Shown: piece by piece, positions 21,301 through 29,837 of the stretch
How the letters are laid out: each line of letters begins with the position of its first letter
Numbering within the stretch: the first letter of the stretch is position 1
Assembly (NCBI GenBank): GCA_946539555.1
Contig: CAMNHN010000005.1
Span: 1-36,406 of the forward strand
DNA: 36,406 bases
Source of the DNA: an uncultured Mollicutes bacterium
GTDB taxonomy: Bacteria; Bacillota_I; Bacilli_A; RFN20; CAG-826
Direction: 5' to 3'
Program-made: the position numbers and the translations under genes
The notes under the pieces: model-generated
Databases searched by the model: none
Seen by the model: the letters and a program-made list of their open reading frames with translations, nothing else
Told to the model about the DNA's origin: nothing

Positions 21301-21717
21301 GAAAACGTTGCAAAATTCACAGATTATCGTTCATATTTAGAGTTCGACCTTATTGTTTACAATAAGGAAACTGGTGATGAACAACGTCTTTCTAAGATGA
21401 TTAAGAAGAAGTCAGGTGGTGAAACTCAAACACCATTCTACATCGCAGTTCTTGCATCATTTGCTCAACTTTATCATGTTAATGATGAAGGAGAAATGGG
21501 CAACACAACACGTCTTATCATATTCGATGAAGCTTTCTCAAAAATGGATAAGACCAGAATGACACAAGCAATTAAACTTCTAAATGATTTCAAATTACAA
21601 GTTATTTTATCTGCCCCTTACGACAAAATTCCAGATATTTCACCACTTGTTGATGAAACACTCATTGTTTTAAGAGATAAAAATAGAAGTACAGTTAGAC
21701 TATTTGAAAAAGAATAG
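18352..21717 (+). CDS. jetC: JetC-like (MksB-type) SMC-like ATPase
   Basis: Walker A GVNGSGKSTLIDAIQLVLLG, long coiled coils with a hinge-like WSNAIEGFLSGQKFNLFV, signature KKKSGGETQTPFY, Walker B TRLIIFDEAFSKMD. Confidence 0.9.
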   Translation: MKQLNKVKIINWHYFWNETIDIRPIVFLTGVNGSGKSTLIDAIQLVLLGDTTGKYFNKAAMDKSSRTLVGYLRGELGDTVDGGFKYLRNGRFTSYVALEYYDTLHDSYFTMGIVFDVFSEGTIDHKFFFLDSKIPDNEFVENNIPLDIKQLNKFFEENYPLQYQFFDSNRQYQDFMKKKFGGLKDKYFSLLKKATSFSPITDIATFITEYVCDPQANIELDALQDNILQYKRLENEAFNIEKRVKRLEEVNDIYASYKKQKESLTVAQYILERCQLEQSYDKLRKLNKQIENNKKRIDEIDGELKEFDANLEELETRKSRLIMDKASNDTVRITEDLKRQKKDVTDKINSIQNNISTVKTSLYGYANNFANCGEALIKNLEKINVDILGEDRAEEIEEIKEASKDIRQVTASFKQNYLSNIVELDKGALKDFRDALLIYKNKISSLAVSLARTIQNLEKNIKAIREQENDMKSGTKAYDARLVMVKARLEQELQAQFGKKIEVSIYADLVDIDDLSWSNAIEGFLSGQKFNLFVAPKYYAATYKILRKLLEEYKFYGTALVDEEKIIEKGFDADRGSLAEEIITDHDGARAYTNFLIGRLYKAKNIEEARESGNGITKECDLYRNYSLQKINPRLYHESFIGRGINERFLEEKSKQITEYSSNLNYFRQIKAIIDEANKLEVFTSSEIDNYFILLSHVADLAGYEANLLYINKELEGSDTPLSESLDNRIKDIEQDIKDIHDSRDRIVLEKGNLSSDIETIKSEKIVDEQKIAKQKEDSINTNYDPFLVEEIALPAYESKLAEGKSVFEIFQETNVEYARLTYLVNNFRNQVIKLRRDYLQDYHLSYDAEADDNKAFDDELTEFRDVKLPQYREKIQDSYNKATKQFKDDFIFKLRGAIEDVEDQIDNLNVALRQSAFGKDLYRFTVKPSTVYKRYYDMLKDDLILETGKDDSEFVEKYKDVMEELFRQIVDVGEGEKNALLLENVAKFTDYRSYLEFDLIVYNKETGDEQRLSKMIKKKSGGETQTPFYIAVLASFAQLYHVNDEGEMGNTTRLIIFDEAFSKMDKTRMTQAIKLLNDFKLQVILSAPYDKIPDISPLVDETLIVLRDKNRSTVRLFEKE

Positions 21718-21766
21718 AATAAAAAATAATAATTTTCATACATATACATAATTTAGGAGGTTAAAT

Positions 21767-22900
21767 ATGGTAAGAAAAGTCGTTGCAATGATTCTTGCTG
21801 GTGGTAAAGGCACAAGATTACAAGCTTTAACTAAAAAAATTGCAAAACCAGCGGTCTATTTTGGAGGGAAATATCGTATTATAGATTTTTCTCTTTCAAA
21901 TGTTGCTAACAGTAACATCCAAAGCTGTGGAGTTTTAACTCAATATGAATCAGTTGCCCTTAATAAATACATCGGTAATGGTTCTGTCTGGGGATTCGAT
22001 GGAGTCAATGGTAAATGTTTAACACTCGCTCCTCGTCAAACTGAAGAGGGTTTATCTTGGTATGATGGAACTGCTGATGCTATCTATCAAAACCTTGACT
22101 TTTTAGATGAAGAAAACCCTGATTATGTTCTCATTTTAAGTGGTGATCATATTTATAAAACTACTTATGATGAAATGCTTGAACAACATATCAAAACCGG
22201 AGCAGCATGTACAATTTCAGTCATTGAAGTCGACTGGAAAGAAGCTTCAAGATTTGGAATTCTTGAATGTGATGAGAATTTAAGAATTCAAAAATTCGTT
22301 GAAAAACCAAAAGTACCAAAGAGCAATTTAGCTTCAATGGGTGTTTATATTTTCACTTATAAAGAATTAAGAAACGCCTTAATTAAAGATAGAAAAATTG
22401 AAGGTACAGAACACGACTTTGGTAAAAACATCATTCCTTATTTATTAAATTCTGGTAAAAAACTTTATGCATATAAATTTAAGGGATATTGGAGAGATGT
22501 TGGAACACTTGATTCTTTACATCAAGCAAATATGGAACTTTTACCATCAAAAAGATCTGAAGATACCATTAATTTCGATGTTGATCCAATAATTTATACA
22601 GAAGATACACATTCTTCACCAACATTTATGGGTAAAAAAGCATCAGTTTCTGATTGTTTAATCAACCAAGGCGCAATGATTTTTGGTAAAGTTTCTGAAT
22701 CTGTCATTTCAAATGAAGTACTTATTGAAGAAGGAGCTGTTGTTACAAATTCAGTTGTTATGCCAGGAGTTGTTATTGGTAAAAACGCTCATGTAAATAA
22801 CGCAATTATTGGACCAAAAACACAAATTAAAGACGGTGAAGTTATTAATGAAAAAGGCGATAAAGTCGTATTAATTGATTATGAAAGGAGCCTTCAATAA
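21767..22900 (+). CDS. glgC: Glucose-1-phosphate adenylyltransferase
   Basis: ILAGGKGTRLQALTKKIAKPAVYFGGKYRIIDFSLSN, GTADAIYQN, SGDHIYK. Confidence 0.96.
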   Translation: MVRKVVAMILAGGKGTRLQALTKKIAKPAVYFGGKYRIIDFSLSNVANSNIQSCGVLTQYESVALNKYIGNGSVWGFDGVNGKCLTLAPRQTEEGLSWYDGTADAIYQNLDFLDEENPDYVLILSGDHIYKTTYDEMLEQHIKTGAACTISVIEVDWKEASRFGILECDENLRIQKFVEKPKVPKSNLASMGVYIFTYKELRNALIKDRKIEGTEHDFGKNIIPYLLNSGKKLYAYKFKGYWRDVGTLDSLHQANMELLPSKRSEDTINFDVDPIIYTEDTHSSPTFMGKKASVSDCLINQGAMIFGKVSESVISNEVLIEEGAVVTNSVVMPGVVIGKNAHVNNAIIGPKTQIKDGEVINEKGDKVVLIDYERSLQ

Positions 22901-24006
22901 TGATTAAGACATATGCATTAGTTAATTGCTTTGAAGCACCAGGACTTGGTGAATTAACAGATGAAAGACCACTTGCTTCTACAACATTTTTAGCGCGATA
23001 TGCTTTCATCGATATTACTCTTTCAAACCTTACAAATAGTGGAATTGATAATATTGCAATCTTAGTAAAAAATAGATTAAATAGTATCGCTAAACACGTT
23101 AAAAACCAAAATACATATTTAACAAATCCAAGAACAGGTTCTTTAAGTTATTTCTTAAAAACTGGTAACAATCATGTTTTTAATACAGATATTCAATGTT
23201 TAAGAAGTAATGACCCATTCTTATTTGAAGAAAAATATCAATATGTCATGATTTGTGACCCATCTTATATTTTTAAAGCTGATTATTCTAGTTTTATTGA
23301 AGAACACGTTAAAAGCGGAAGAAGAATGTCAGCAGTTTATACACATATTAGTGATGGCTCAGATTTTAAGACAACAAAGAAATTTGTTATTAATTCTTTA
23401 GGCGATGTTCAAAGAACATATTTCTCAGATGAAAATAAACCATGTGATATTGGAACAGGTATCATAATTGTTGAAAGAGAACTTTTAAAAGAATTACTTG
23501 AAACAGTTTCAAATATTTCAAAATTAAATACAATCACAGATTTATTTGATTACGCAATTAAATATTCTTGCCAAGTTCACGCAATTAGATTTGATGGCTA
23601 CATGAGAAGATTTGAATCTTTTGAAGATTACTACAAATACAGCATGGAACTTTTAAACGATCAAAAATTATTAAAAGAACTCATTTATGATGAACCAACA
23701 ATTTATACAACAACACATAATTCTAGACCAGTTTTATATGGTAAATCAGCAAAAGTAACAAATTCAATCATTGCTAATGGCTCAACAATTAATGGTAAAG
23801 TTAAAAATTCTATTATTTCTAGAGACGTTGTAATTGAAGAAGGTGCAACTGTTGAAAATAGTATTATTTTTACGCATACAATCGTTAAAAAGGGAGTTCA
23901 CTTAAAGAACGTTGTCTCTGATAAACGTGTTGTTTTCCAAGCTAGAAAAGAGGTTCAAGGTACAGAAGAAGAACCATTATATTTCCCAAGAGGAGCTAAG
24001 ATTTAA
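22900..24006 (+). CDS. glgD: Glucose-1-phosphate adenylyltransferase regulatory subunit GlgD
   Basis: GlgC-like fold without the GGxGTRL loop, ARYAFIDITLSNLTNSGI; directly after glgC. Confidence 0.92.
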   Translation: MIKTYALVNCFEAPGLGELTDERPLASTTFLARYAFIDITLSNLTNSGIDNIAILVKNRLNSIAKHVKNQNTYLTNPRTGSLSYFLKTGNNHVFNTDIQCLRSNDPFLFEEKYQYVMICDPSYIFKADYSSFIEEHVKSGRRMSAVYTHISDGSDFKTTKKFVINSLGDVQRTYFSDENKPCDIGTGIIIVERELLKELLETVSNISKLNTITDLFDYAIKYSCQVHAIRFDGYMRRFESFEDYYKYSMELLNDQKLLKELIYDEPTIYTTTHNSRPVLYGKSAKVTNSIIANGSTINGKVKNSIISRDVVIEEGATVENSIIFTHTIVKKGVHLKNVVSDKRVVFQARKEVQGTEEEPLYFPRGAKI

Positions 24007-24009
24007 TTT

Positions 24010-25446
24010 ATGAATATTTTAATGGCTACTGCTGAAAGTTTACCTTTCTCTAAAACTGGTGGTTTAGCAGATGTTGCTTACGCTTTAAGTAAAGAATTAG
24101 TAAGACAAGATAATAGCGTTTCAATAATTGTTCCTTATTACAAAGATTTAGATACTACAAAATATAAAGCAAAAAAACTCTATTCATTAACAGTGAAAAT
24201 GAATTGGAGAACAATTCCATTCAATGTCATTCATACTTATTTTGATGGAATTCATTACTATTTTGTTGATCAAGAAAGATATTTTAAAAGAAATAATGGA
24301 TTATATGGATATTTTGATGATGGGGAAAGATATGCATTTTTCTCACTTGCAGTCATTGAATTTTTAAAGAAAATTTCAATCAAAATGGATATCGTCCATG
24401 TCCATGATTGGCAAGTTGGTATGATTCCTTGCTTACTTAAATCAAAATATGCTCAAGATCCAGTTTTAGGAAAAATCAAAACTGTTTTAACAATTCATAA
24501 CCCATTATTTAAAGGATATTTCAATCCTTCAAGTTTATGGGATTTATATGAATTAGATTATTCTCTTTATACAGAAGGAAAAGTTAGACTTGATAACCAA
24601 GTTTCAACTTTAAAAGCTGCAATTTATTTTGCTGATAAAATTACAACAGTTTCTCCAACTCATAAAAATGAACTTTTAACACCTGAAGGTTCAAAAGGCT
24701 TAAGCTATGATTTGCAACTTAGAGAAGGCGATTTTGTTGGTATTTTAAATGGCATGGATTATAAAGAATTTAATCCTTTAAGAGATCCTTACATTTATAA
24801 AAATTGGAAATCTAACGAATATAAAAAAGGAAAAGCAGCAAATAAAGAGGCTTTCTGCAAGGAATTTGATTTAAATCCTAATAAACCTCTATTCTCTGTC
24901 GTCTCTAGACTTACAGATCAAAAAGGTATTGATTTAATTTTAGCTATGGCAAATTTTGCTGTTAAAAGCGCAGGTCAATTTGCTGTTTTAGGAAGTGGAG
25001 ATGCTTACGCTGAAGAATTCTTCAGAAATTTAAAAAAGCAATATCCTGAAAATGTCTTTGTATATATTGGCTATAATAATGAACTTGCTCACAAGATTTA
25101 TGCAGCTAGTGATTTCTTTATCATGCCAAGTGCATTTGAACCATGTGGTCTTGGACAAATGATTGCTCAAAGATATGGAGCACTTCCAATTGTTAGAAGA
25201 ACTGGTGGATTATATGATTCAGTAATTCCTTTTGATTTAAATACAAATAATCAAGATGTTGCTGATGGATTTGGATTTACAACTTATTCAACAATTGATG
25301 CGATGACTTCAGTTGCTCAAGCTTTAATGGTTTATAATTCTAGCAAGACAATTATGAATAAACTTGTTAAAAATGCTTTAAAAGTTGATCATACCTGGAA
25401 AAAATCTTGCCAAGAGTATATTGAACTTTATAAAAGTTTGTTATAA
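24010..25446 (+). CDS. glgA: Glycogen synthase (ADP-glucose type)
   Basis: MNILMATAESLPFSKTGGLADVAYAL, HVHDWQVGMIP, PSAFEPCGLGQM. Confidence 0.97.
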   Translation: MNILMATAESLPFSKTGGLADVAYALSKELVRQDNSVSIIVPYYKDLDTTKYKAKKLYSLTVKMNWRTIPFNVIHTYFDGIHYYFVDQERYFKRNNGLYGYFDDGERYAFFSLAVIEFLKKISIKMDIVHVHDWQVGMIPCLLKSKYAQDPVLGKIKTVLTIHNPLFKGYFNPSSLWDLYELDYSLYTEGKVRLDNQVSTLKAAIYFADKITTVSPTHKNELLTPEGSKGLSYDLQLREGDFVGILNGMDYKEFNPLRDPYIYKNWKSNEYKKGKAANKEAFCKEFDLNPNKPLFSVVSRLTDQKGIDLILAMANFAVKSAGQFAVLGSGDAYAEEFFRNLKKQYPENVFVYIGYNNELAHKIYAASDFFIMPSAFEPCGLGQMIAQRYGALPIVRRTGGLYDSVIPFDLNTNNQDVADGFGFTTYSTIDAMTSVAQALMVYNSSKTIMNKLVKNALKVDHTWKKSCQEYIELYKSLL

Positions 25447-25449
25447 TAT
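25421..25449 (+). promoter_or_regulatory. Candidate promoter for the leuS T-box transcript, inside the 3' end of glgA
   Basis: TTGAAC - 17 nt - TAATAT (overlapping TATAAT). Confidence 0.45.
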
Positions 25450-25457
25450 TTCGCGAT

Positions 25458-25630
25458 GACTAATTTAAAGGGAGTTATCTAGAGAGTTGATGGGTGGTGA
25501 AAATCAATTAAATTCCTTTAAAATCTCACATCGATTAATTTATTAAATTAAGTGCATCTATAAAAATAGGTGAACTAAGGTGGTACCGCGTAATTTACGT
25601 CCTTAGATTATTTAAGGACGTTTTTTATAT
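25458..25630 (+). promoter_or_regulatory. T-box leader (tRNA-Leu responsive) of leuS, with terminator
   Basis: AGAGAGttgatGGGTGGTGAAAatcaa Stem I signature, candidate specifier CTC (25525-25527), T-box AAGGTGGTACCGCG, terminator ACGTCCTTA gattatt TAAGGACGT + T6. Confidence 0.92.
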
Positions 25631-25647
25631 AAAAAAGGAGAAACTTT

Positions 25648-28053
25648 ATGTACGATCATAAAACGGTAGAAAAGAAATGGCTAAAAGTTTGGTTAGAAAA
25701 CAAAGAATACGCTTGTGATACAAGAGATTTTTCTAAGCCAAAATATTACGCTCTTGATATGTTTCCTTATCCAAGTGGTCAAGGCTTACACGTAGGTCAT
25801 CCAGAAGGATATACAGCAACAGATATCATTTCAAGAATGAAACGTATGCAAGGATTTAATGTTTTACATCCAATTGGATGGGATGCTTTTGGCCTTCCTG
25901 CTGAGCAATACGCAATGAAAATGAATGAACATCCCGAGGGTTTCACTATTAAAAATATCAATAATTTCAGAAGGCAAATTCAATCTTTAGGATTTTCTTA
26001 TGATTATGATCGTGAAATTATGACTTGTGATCCAAATTATTATAAGTGGACACAATGGATTTTTGCTCATATGTTTGATAAAGGACTTGCTTTTGTTGAT
26101 TATAGACCTGTTAATTGGTGTCCTGAACTTGGTACAGTTTTAGCTAATGAAGAAGTTATTGATGGCAAAAGCGAAAGAGGAGGATTCCCAGTTATTCGTA
26201 AGCCTATGAGACAATGGATGCTCAAAATTACCGCATATGCTGATAGATTAGCAAACGATCTTGAAGGATTAGATTGGCCACAATCTACCATTGAACTTCA
26301 AAAAAACTGGATAGGAAAATCAGAAGGTACAGAAATTAAATTTAAAGTATTTGAAAGCGAAGAAACATTTACTGTATTTACAACAAGAGCTGATACATTG
26401 TTTGGTTGCTCTTATTGTGTTTTAGCTCCAGAACATCCACTTGTTAAAAAACTTGTTACAGATGAATGCAAAAAGCAAGTTGAAGATTATATCGAAGAAG
26501 TTTCTCACAAATCAGATTTAGATAGAACCGAATTAAATAAAGATAAAACAGGAGTTTTTATTGGAAGATATGCAATAAATCCAATAAATGGCAAAAAAGT
26601 TCCAATTTATATAGGAGATTATGTTTTAGCAAGTTATGGAAGTGGAGCTGTTATGGCTGTTCCATCACATGATGAAAGAGATTTTGCATTTGCAAAGAAA
26701 TATAATTTACCAATTCTGCCTGTAATTGATGCAGATGTTAGCCAAGCTGCATTTACTGGTGATGGTAAACATATTAATTCAGATTTTGCTAATGGATTAA
26801 ATAATGCAGAAGCAAAAAGAGCTATTACCGATAAACTTATCGAGTTAGGTGCTGGTAAATATAAAATTAACTATAAATTAAGAGATTGGTTATTTTCACG
26901 TCAAAGATATTGGGGTGAACCTATCCCAGTTGCAACCGTAGATAACAGTGATGAAATGATTAGATTACCTGACTTTGATTTACCTCTTGTTTTGCCTGAA
27001 TTAGATGAATATAAACCTTCCGGAACAGGAGATTCACCATTAGTTCATGCTAAAAATTGGCTCCATAGAGAAATAGATGGAAAACCAGTTACTTTAGAAA
27101 CTAATACTATGCCACAATGGGCTGGAAGCTGCTGGTATTATATTAGATATATTGATCCAAAAAATGATAAAGTTATCGCTGACAAGGAATTGCTTGATCA
27201 CTGGTTACCAGTGGATTTATATATCGGAGGACAAGAACACGCAGTTTTACATTTATTGTATGCACGTTTCTGGCACAAATTCCTTTATGACCAAGGTGTG
27301 GTTTCATGTAGTGAACCATTCAAAAAACTTTTCCATCAAGGAATTATTCTTGGCGAAAATGGTGAAAAAATGTCTAAATCAAGGGGAAATGTTATAAATC
27401 CAGATTTAGTAGTTGAACAATATGGAGCAGATACTTTAAGACTTTATGAAATGTTTATGGGGCCACTTGAAGCAAGTTTACCATGGAATGGCAGCGGCCT
27501 TGAAGGCTCAAGAAAATTCATTGATCGTGTCTATAGATTATTTGAAGACCCAGAATATAATTCTAAAATTGTTGAAGTTAATGACGGCTCACTAGATTAT
27601 ATTTATAATTTCACAGTCAAAAAAGTAACTAATGACTTTGAAAATTTACAATTTAATACAGCGATTTCTCAAATGATGATTTTCATTAATGAACTTTATA
27701 AAGCAAAGACTATTTTTAAACCATATCTTGAAAATTTCATTAAGATGTTTGATTGTATTTGTCCATTTGTTGGAGAAGAAATTTGGCATAATTATTTAGG
27801 TCATTCAGAAATGATTACTTATGCACAATGGCCTACTTATGATGAAAGCAAAACTGTTCTTTCGACAATTAAAATAGGTGTTCAAGTTAATGGAAAATTA
27901 AGAGATACAATTGAAATCGAAAAAGATTCAGAAGATGATGTTGTTAAAGCCAAAGCATTAGATTCAGAAAACGTGAAACGTAATATTGAAGGTAAATCAA
28001 TTGTCAAAATAATTGTTGTAAAGAATAAGATTGTTTCTATTGTAATAAAATAA
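25648..28053 (+). CDS. leuS: Leucyl-tRNA synthetase
   Basis: [32 protein letters not shown] editing domain, [15 protein letters not shown]. Confidence 0.98.
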   Translation: MYDHKTVEKKWLKVWLENKEYACDTRDFSKPKYYALDMFPYPSGQGLHVGHPEGYTATDIISRMKRMQGFNVLHPIGWDAFGLPAEQYAMKMNEHPEGFTIKNINNFRRQIQSLGFSYDYDREIMTCDPNYYKWTQWIFAHMFDKGLAFVDYRPVNWCPELGTVLANEEVIDGKSERGGFPVIRKPMRQWMLKITAYADRLANDLEGLDWPQSTIELQKNWIGKSEGTEIKFKVFESEETFTVFTTRADTLFGCSYCVLAPEHPLVKKLVTDECKKQVEDYIEEVSHKSDLDRTELNKDKTGVFIGRYAINPINGKKVPIYIGDYVLASYGSGAVMAVPSHDERDFAFAKKYNLPILPVIDADVSQAAFTGDGKHINSDFANGLNNAEAKRAITDKLIELGAGKYKINYKLRDWLFSRQRYWGEPIPVATVDNSDEMIRLPDFDLPLVLPELDEYKPSGTGDSPLVHAKNWLHREIDGKPVTLETNTMPQWAGSCWYYIRYIDPKNDKVIADKELLDHWLPVDLYIGGQEHAVLHLLYARFWHKFLYDQGVVSCSEPFKKLFHQGIILGENGEKMSKSRGNVINPDLVVEQYGADTLRLYEMFMGPLEASLPWNGSGLEGSRKFIDRVYRLFEDPEYNSKIVEVNDGSLDYIYNFTVKKVTNDFENLQFNTAISQMMIFINELYKAKTIFKPYLENFIKMFDCICPFVGEEIWHNYLGHSEMITYAQWPTYDESKTVLSTIKIGVQVNGKLRDTIEIEKDSEDDVVKAKALDSENVKRNIEGKSIVKIIVVKNKIVSIVIK

Positions 28054-28142
28054 AAACCTTGCAAAACTCAACTATTTTTTAAAATTAGTAGCTATTTAGT
28101 TGATTTTTAGTTGATTGAAATTTTCAAATTTGTTCTAAATTT

Positions 28143-28170
28143 AAGCCTAATTCTTGAATTAGGCTTTTTT
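28143..28170 (+). terminator. Intrinsic terminator after leuS
   Basis: AAGCCTAATTC tt GAATTAGGCTT followed by T-run. Confidence 0.85.
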
Positions 28171-28231
28171 AAGTGATTAAATATTAAAGTAAATTTCACG
28201 GTACTTATTAAAGACTGTAGAAGGAGAAGTT

Positions 28232-28993
28232 ATGATTTTATGTTTAGATTGTGGAAACACAGCCATTAAAATCGGGATTTTTGAAGGAAGTGAACTTAAA
28301 AAGTCGCTATCATTAAGAACCGATAGAAACAAATCAAGTGACGAATATGCTTTGACATTTTCTTCACTTATAAAACTAAAAATTACAGGAGCTATAATCA
28401 GTAGTGTTGTGCCTTTGCTTACAGACACTATTTTTTATGCAATTAAAATTGCTTTTGGAGTTGAGGCATTAATTTTATCTAAAAATTTGAAAACTAAATT
28501 AGCAATAAAAACTGATAATCCAAATGAAGTTGGTAGTGATTTAATTGCAGGTGCAATTGGAGCCAAAATTTCTACTCCAATTCCATTTATTGTCGCTGAT
28601 TTAGGAACTGCAACAAAGCTTTATGTTGTTGACAAAAACGGAGCTTTTATTGGTGTAATTATTACTTCTGGAATGGAAGTTTCTTTAAAAGCATTAGTAC
28701 AAAATACAAGTCAATTATTGGAGACGCCAATTAAAAAACCAACGAATATAATCGGAAAAAATACAAAAGATTCAATTCAATCAGGAATAGTTTATGGACA
28801 AGCTTATATGGTAAGCGAGTTTGCTAGAAGAATTGAAAGGGAATTAGGATATGATTTAAATAGAGTTCTTACTGGTGGTTATGCAGATAGAATTAAAGAT
28901 GAAATTGTTTGCTACAATTACGATCCTTATCTTGTTTTAAGAGGATTAAATTATATTTATCATATCAATAGTGGTGAAGACTATGAAAGATAG
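28232..28993 (+). CDS. coaX: Type III pantothenate kinase
   Basis: MILCLDCGNTAIKIGIFEG, ADLGTATKLYVVD, GGYADRI; SD AAGGAGA. Confidence 0.94.
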   Translation: MILCLDCGNTAIKIGIFEGSELKKSLSLRTDRNKSSDEYALTFSSLIKLKITGAIISSVVPLLTDTIFYAIKIAFGVEALILSKNLKTKLAIKTDNPNEVGSDLIAGAIGAKISTPIPFIVADLGTATKLYVVDKNGAFIGVIITSGMEVSLKALVQNTSQLLETPIKKPTNIIGKNTKDSIQSGIVYGQAYMVSEFARRIERELGYDLNRVLTGGYADRIKDEIVCYNYDPYLVLRGLNYIYHINSGEDYER

Positions 28994-29762
28994 AAAAGTA
29001 ATTCTTGAGATAGTCACTTCGGCTATGTTTATCGCTTTATTGGCGATATTTTCTTTTGTTCCATATGTTGGGTTTATTACAATTGGGCCAATTTCTTTCA
29101 CAACTGTTCATATAATTGTTCTTATTGGAGCGTTTCTGTTAGGATGGAAGCATGGACTTATTTTAGGATTTTTCTTTGGACTTTTTTCCTTTTTCCAAGC
29201 TTTAGGTACAGCAGGTACAGTAAATTATTTATTTGTTAATCCGTTCATAAGTATTTTGCCAAGAGCTATATTTGGAGTGGTAGCTGGACTTGTTTTTGAT
29301 TTCTTAAGAAAAAGAATGACTCCGTCTCAATTTTTAGGAATTAGTGCCATTTCTGCAGGGTTATTAACTCTATTTCACACTTTTGTTACCTTGTTTTGCT
29401 TATATATTTTTGGTATTTTGGATATTTTTAAAATTAGTGAATTGCTCGGATTAATTGAAATTACTGATAATTTGAAAGCAGCTGGTTTTGATAATTTTGG
29501 ATTATTCATTCTTGGCTTTGTATCTTTTGGATGTTTAGCTGAAATATCTGCAGCTTCATTAATTGTCCCTTTAGCAGGAGGAGTTATTTTACGATCATTT
29601 AAAAATTCTAGTTTTACTAATTTAGGAGTTATTAAAAAACCAAATAGAGAAATAGAATTATCTAGAGCAAAGTTTATACTGTTATTTGTAATTGCAGGAA
29701 TAATTTTACTTGGTTTTATGGCTGGGTTAATTGCCCTTTATTCTATGGGTAAAATCGCATAA
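28983..29762 (+). CDS. ECF transporter S component, possibly pantothenate
   Basis: Multi-TM protein with AMFIALLAIFSFVPYVG...GPISFTTVHIIVLIGAFLLGWKHGLILGFFFG; overlaps coaX; substrate inferred only from that neighbour. Confidence 0.8.
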   Translation: MKDRKVILEIVTSAMFIALLAIFSFVPYVGFITIGPISFTTVHIIVLIGAFLLGWKHGLILGFFFGLFSFFQALGTAGTVNYLFVNPFISILPRAIFGVVAGLVFDFLRKRMTPSQFLGISAISAGLLTLFHTFVTLFCLYIFGILDIFKISELLGLIEITDNLKAAGFDNFGLFILGFVSFGCLAEISAASLIVPLAGGVILRSFKNSSFTNLGVIKKPNREIELSRAKFILLFVIAGIILLGFMAGLIALYSMGKIA

Positions 29763-29837
29763 TAAATTATCGTTTTTGTTGATTATTTTGGTTATTATTT
29801 TATAGTATTTACTTGTTAACAAGTAAGAGGTTAAATT

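Noticed and set aside
16295-21717. Reading the SMC-like operon as MukBEF or SbcCD
   Set aside because: The gene order and JetA/JetB-like partners fit Jet/Mks better; no SbcD nuclease and no MukF/MukE-type sequences recognised
29200-29222. Short tandem AGGTACAGCAGGTACAG in the ECF gene
   Set aside because: Coding repeat of two units only; likely chance
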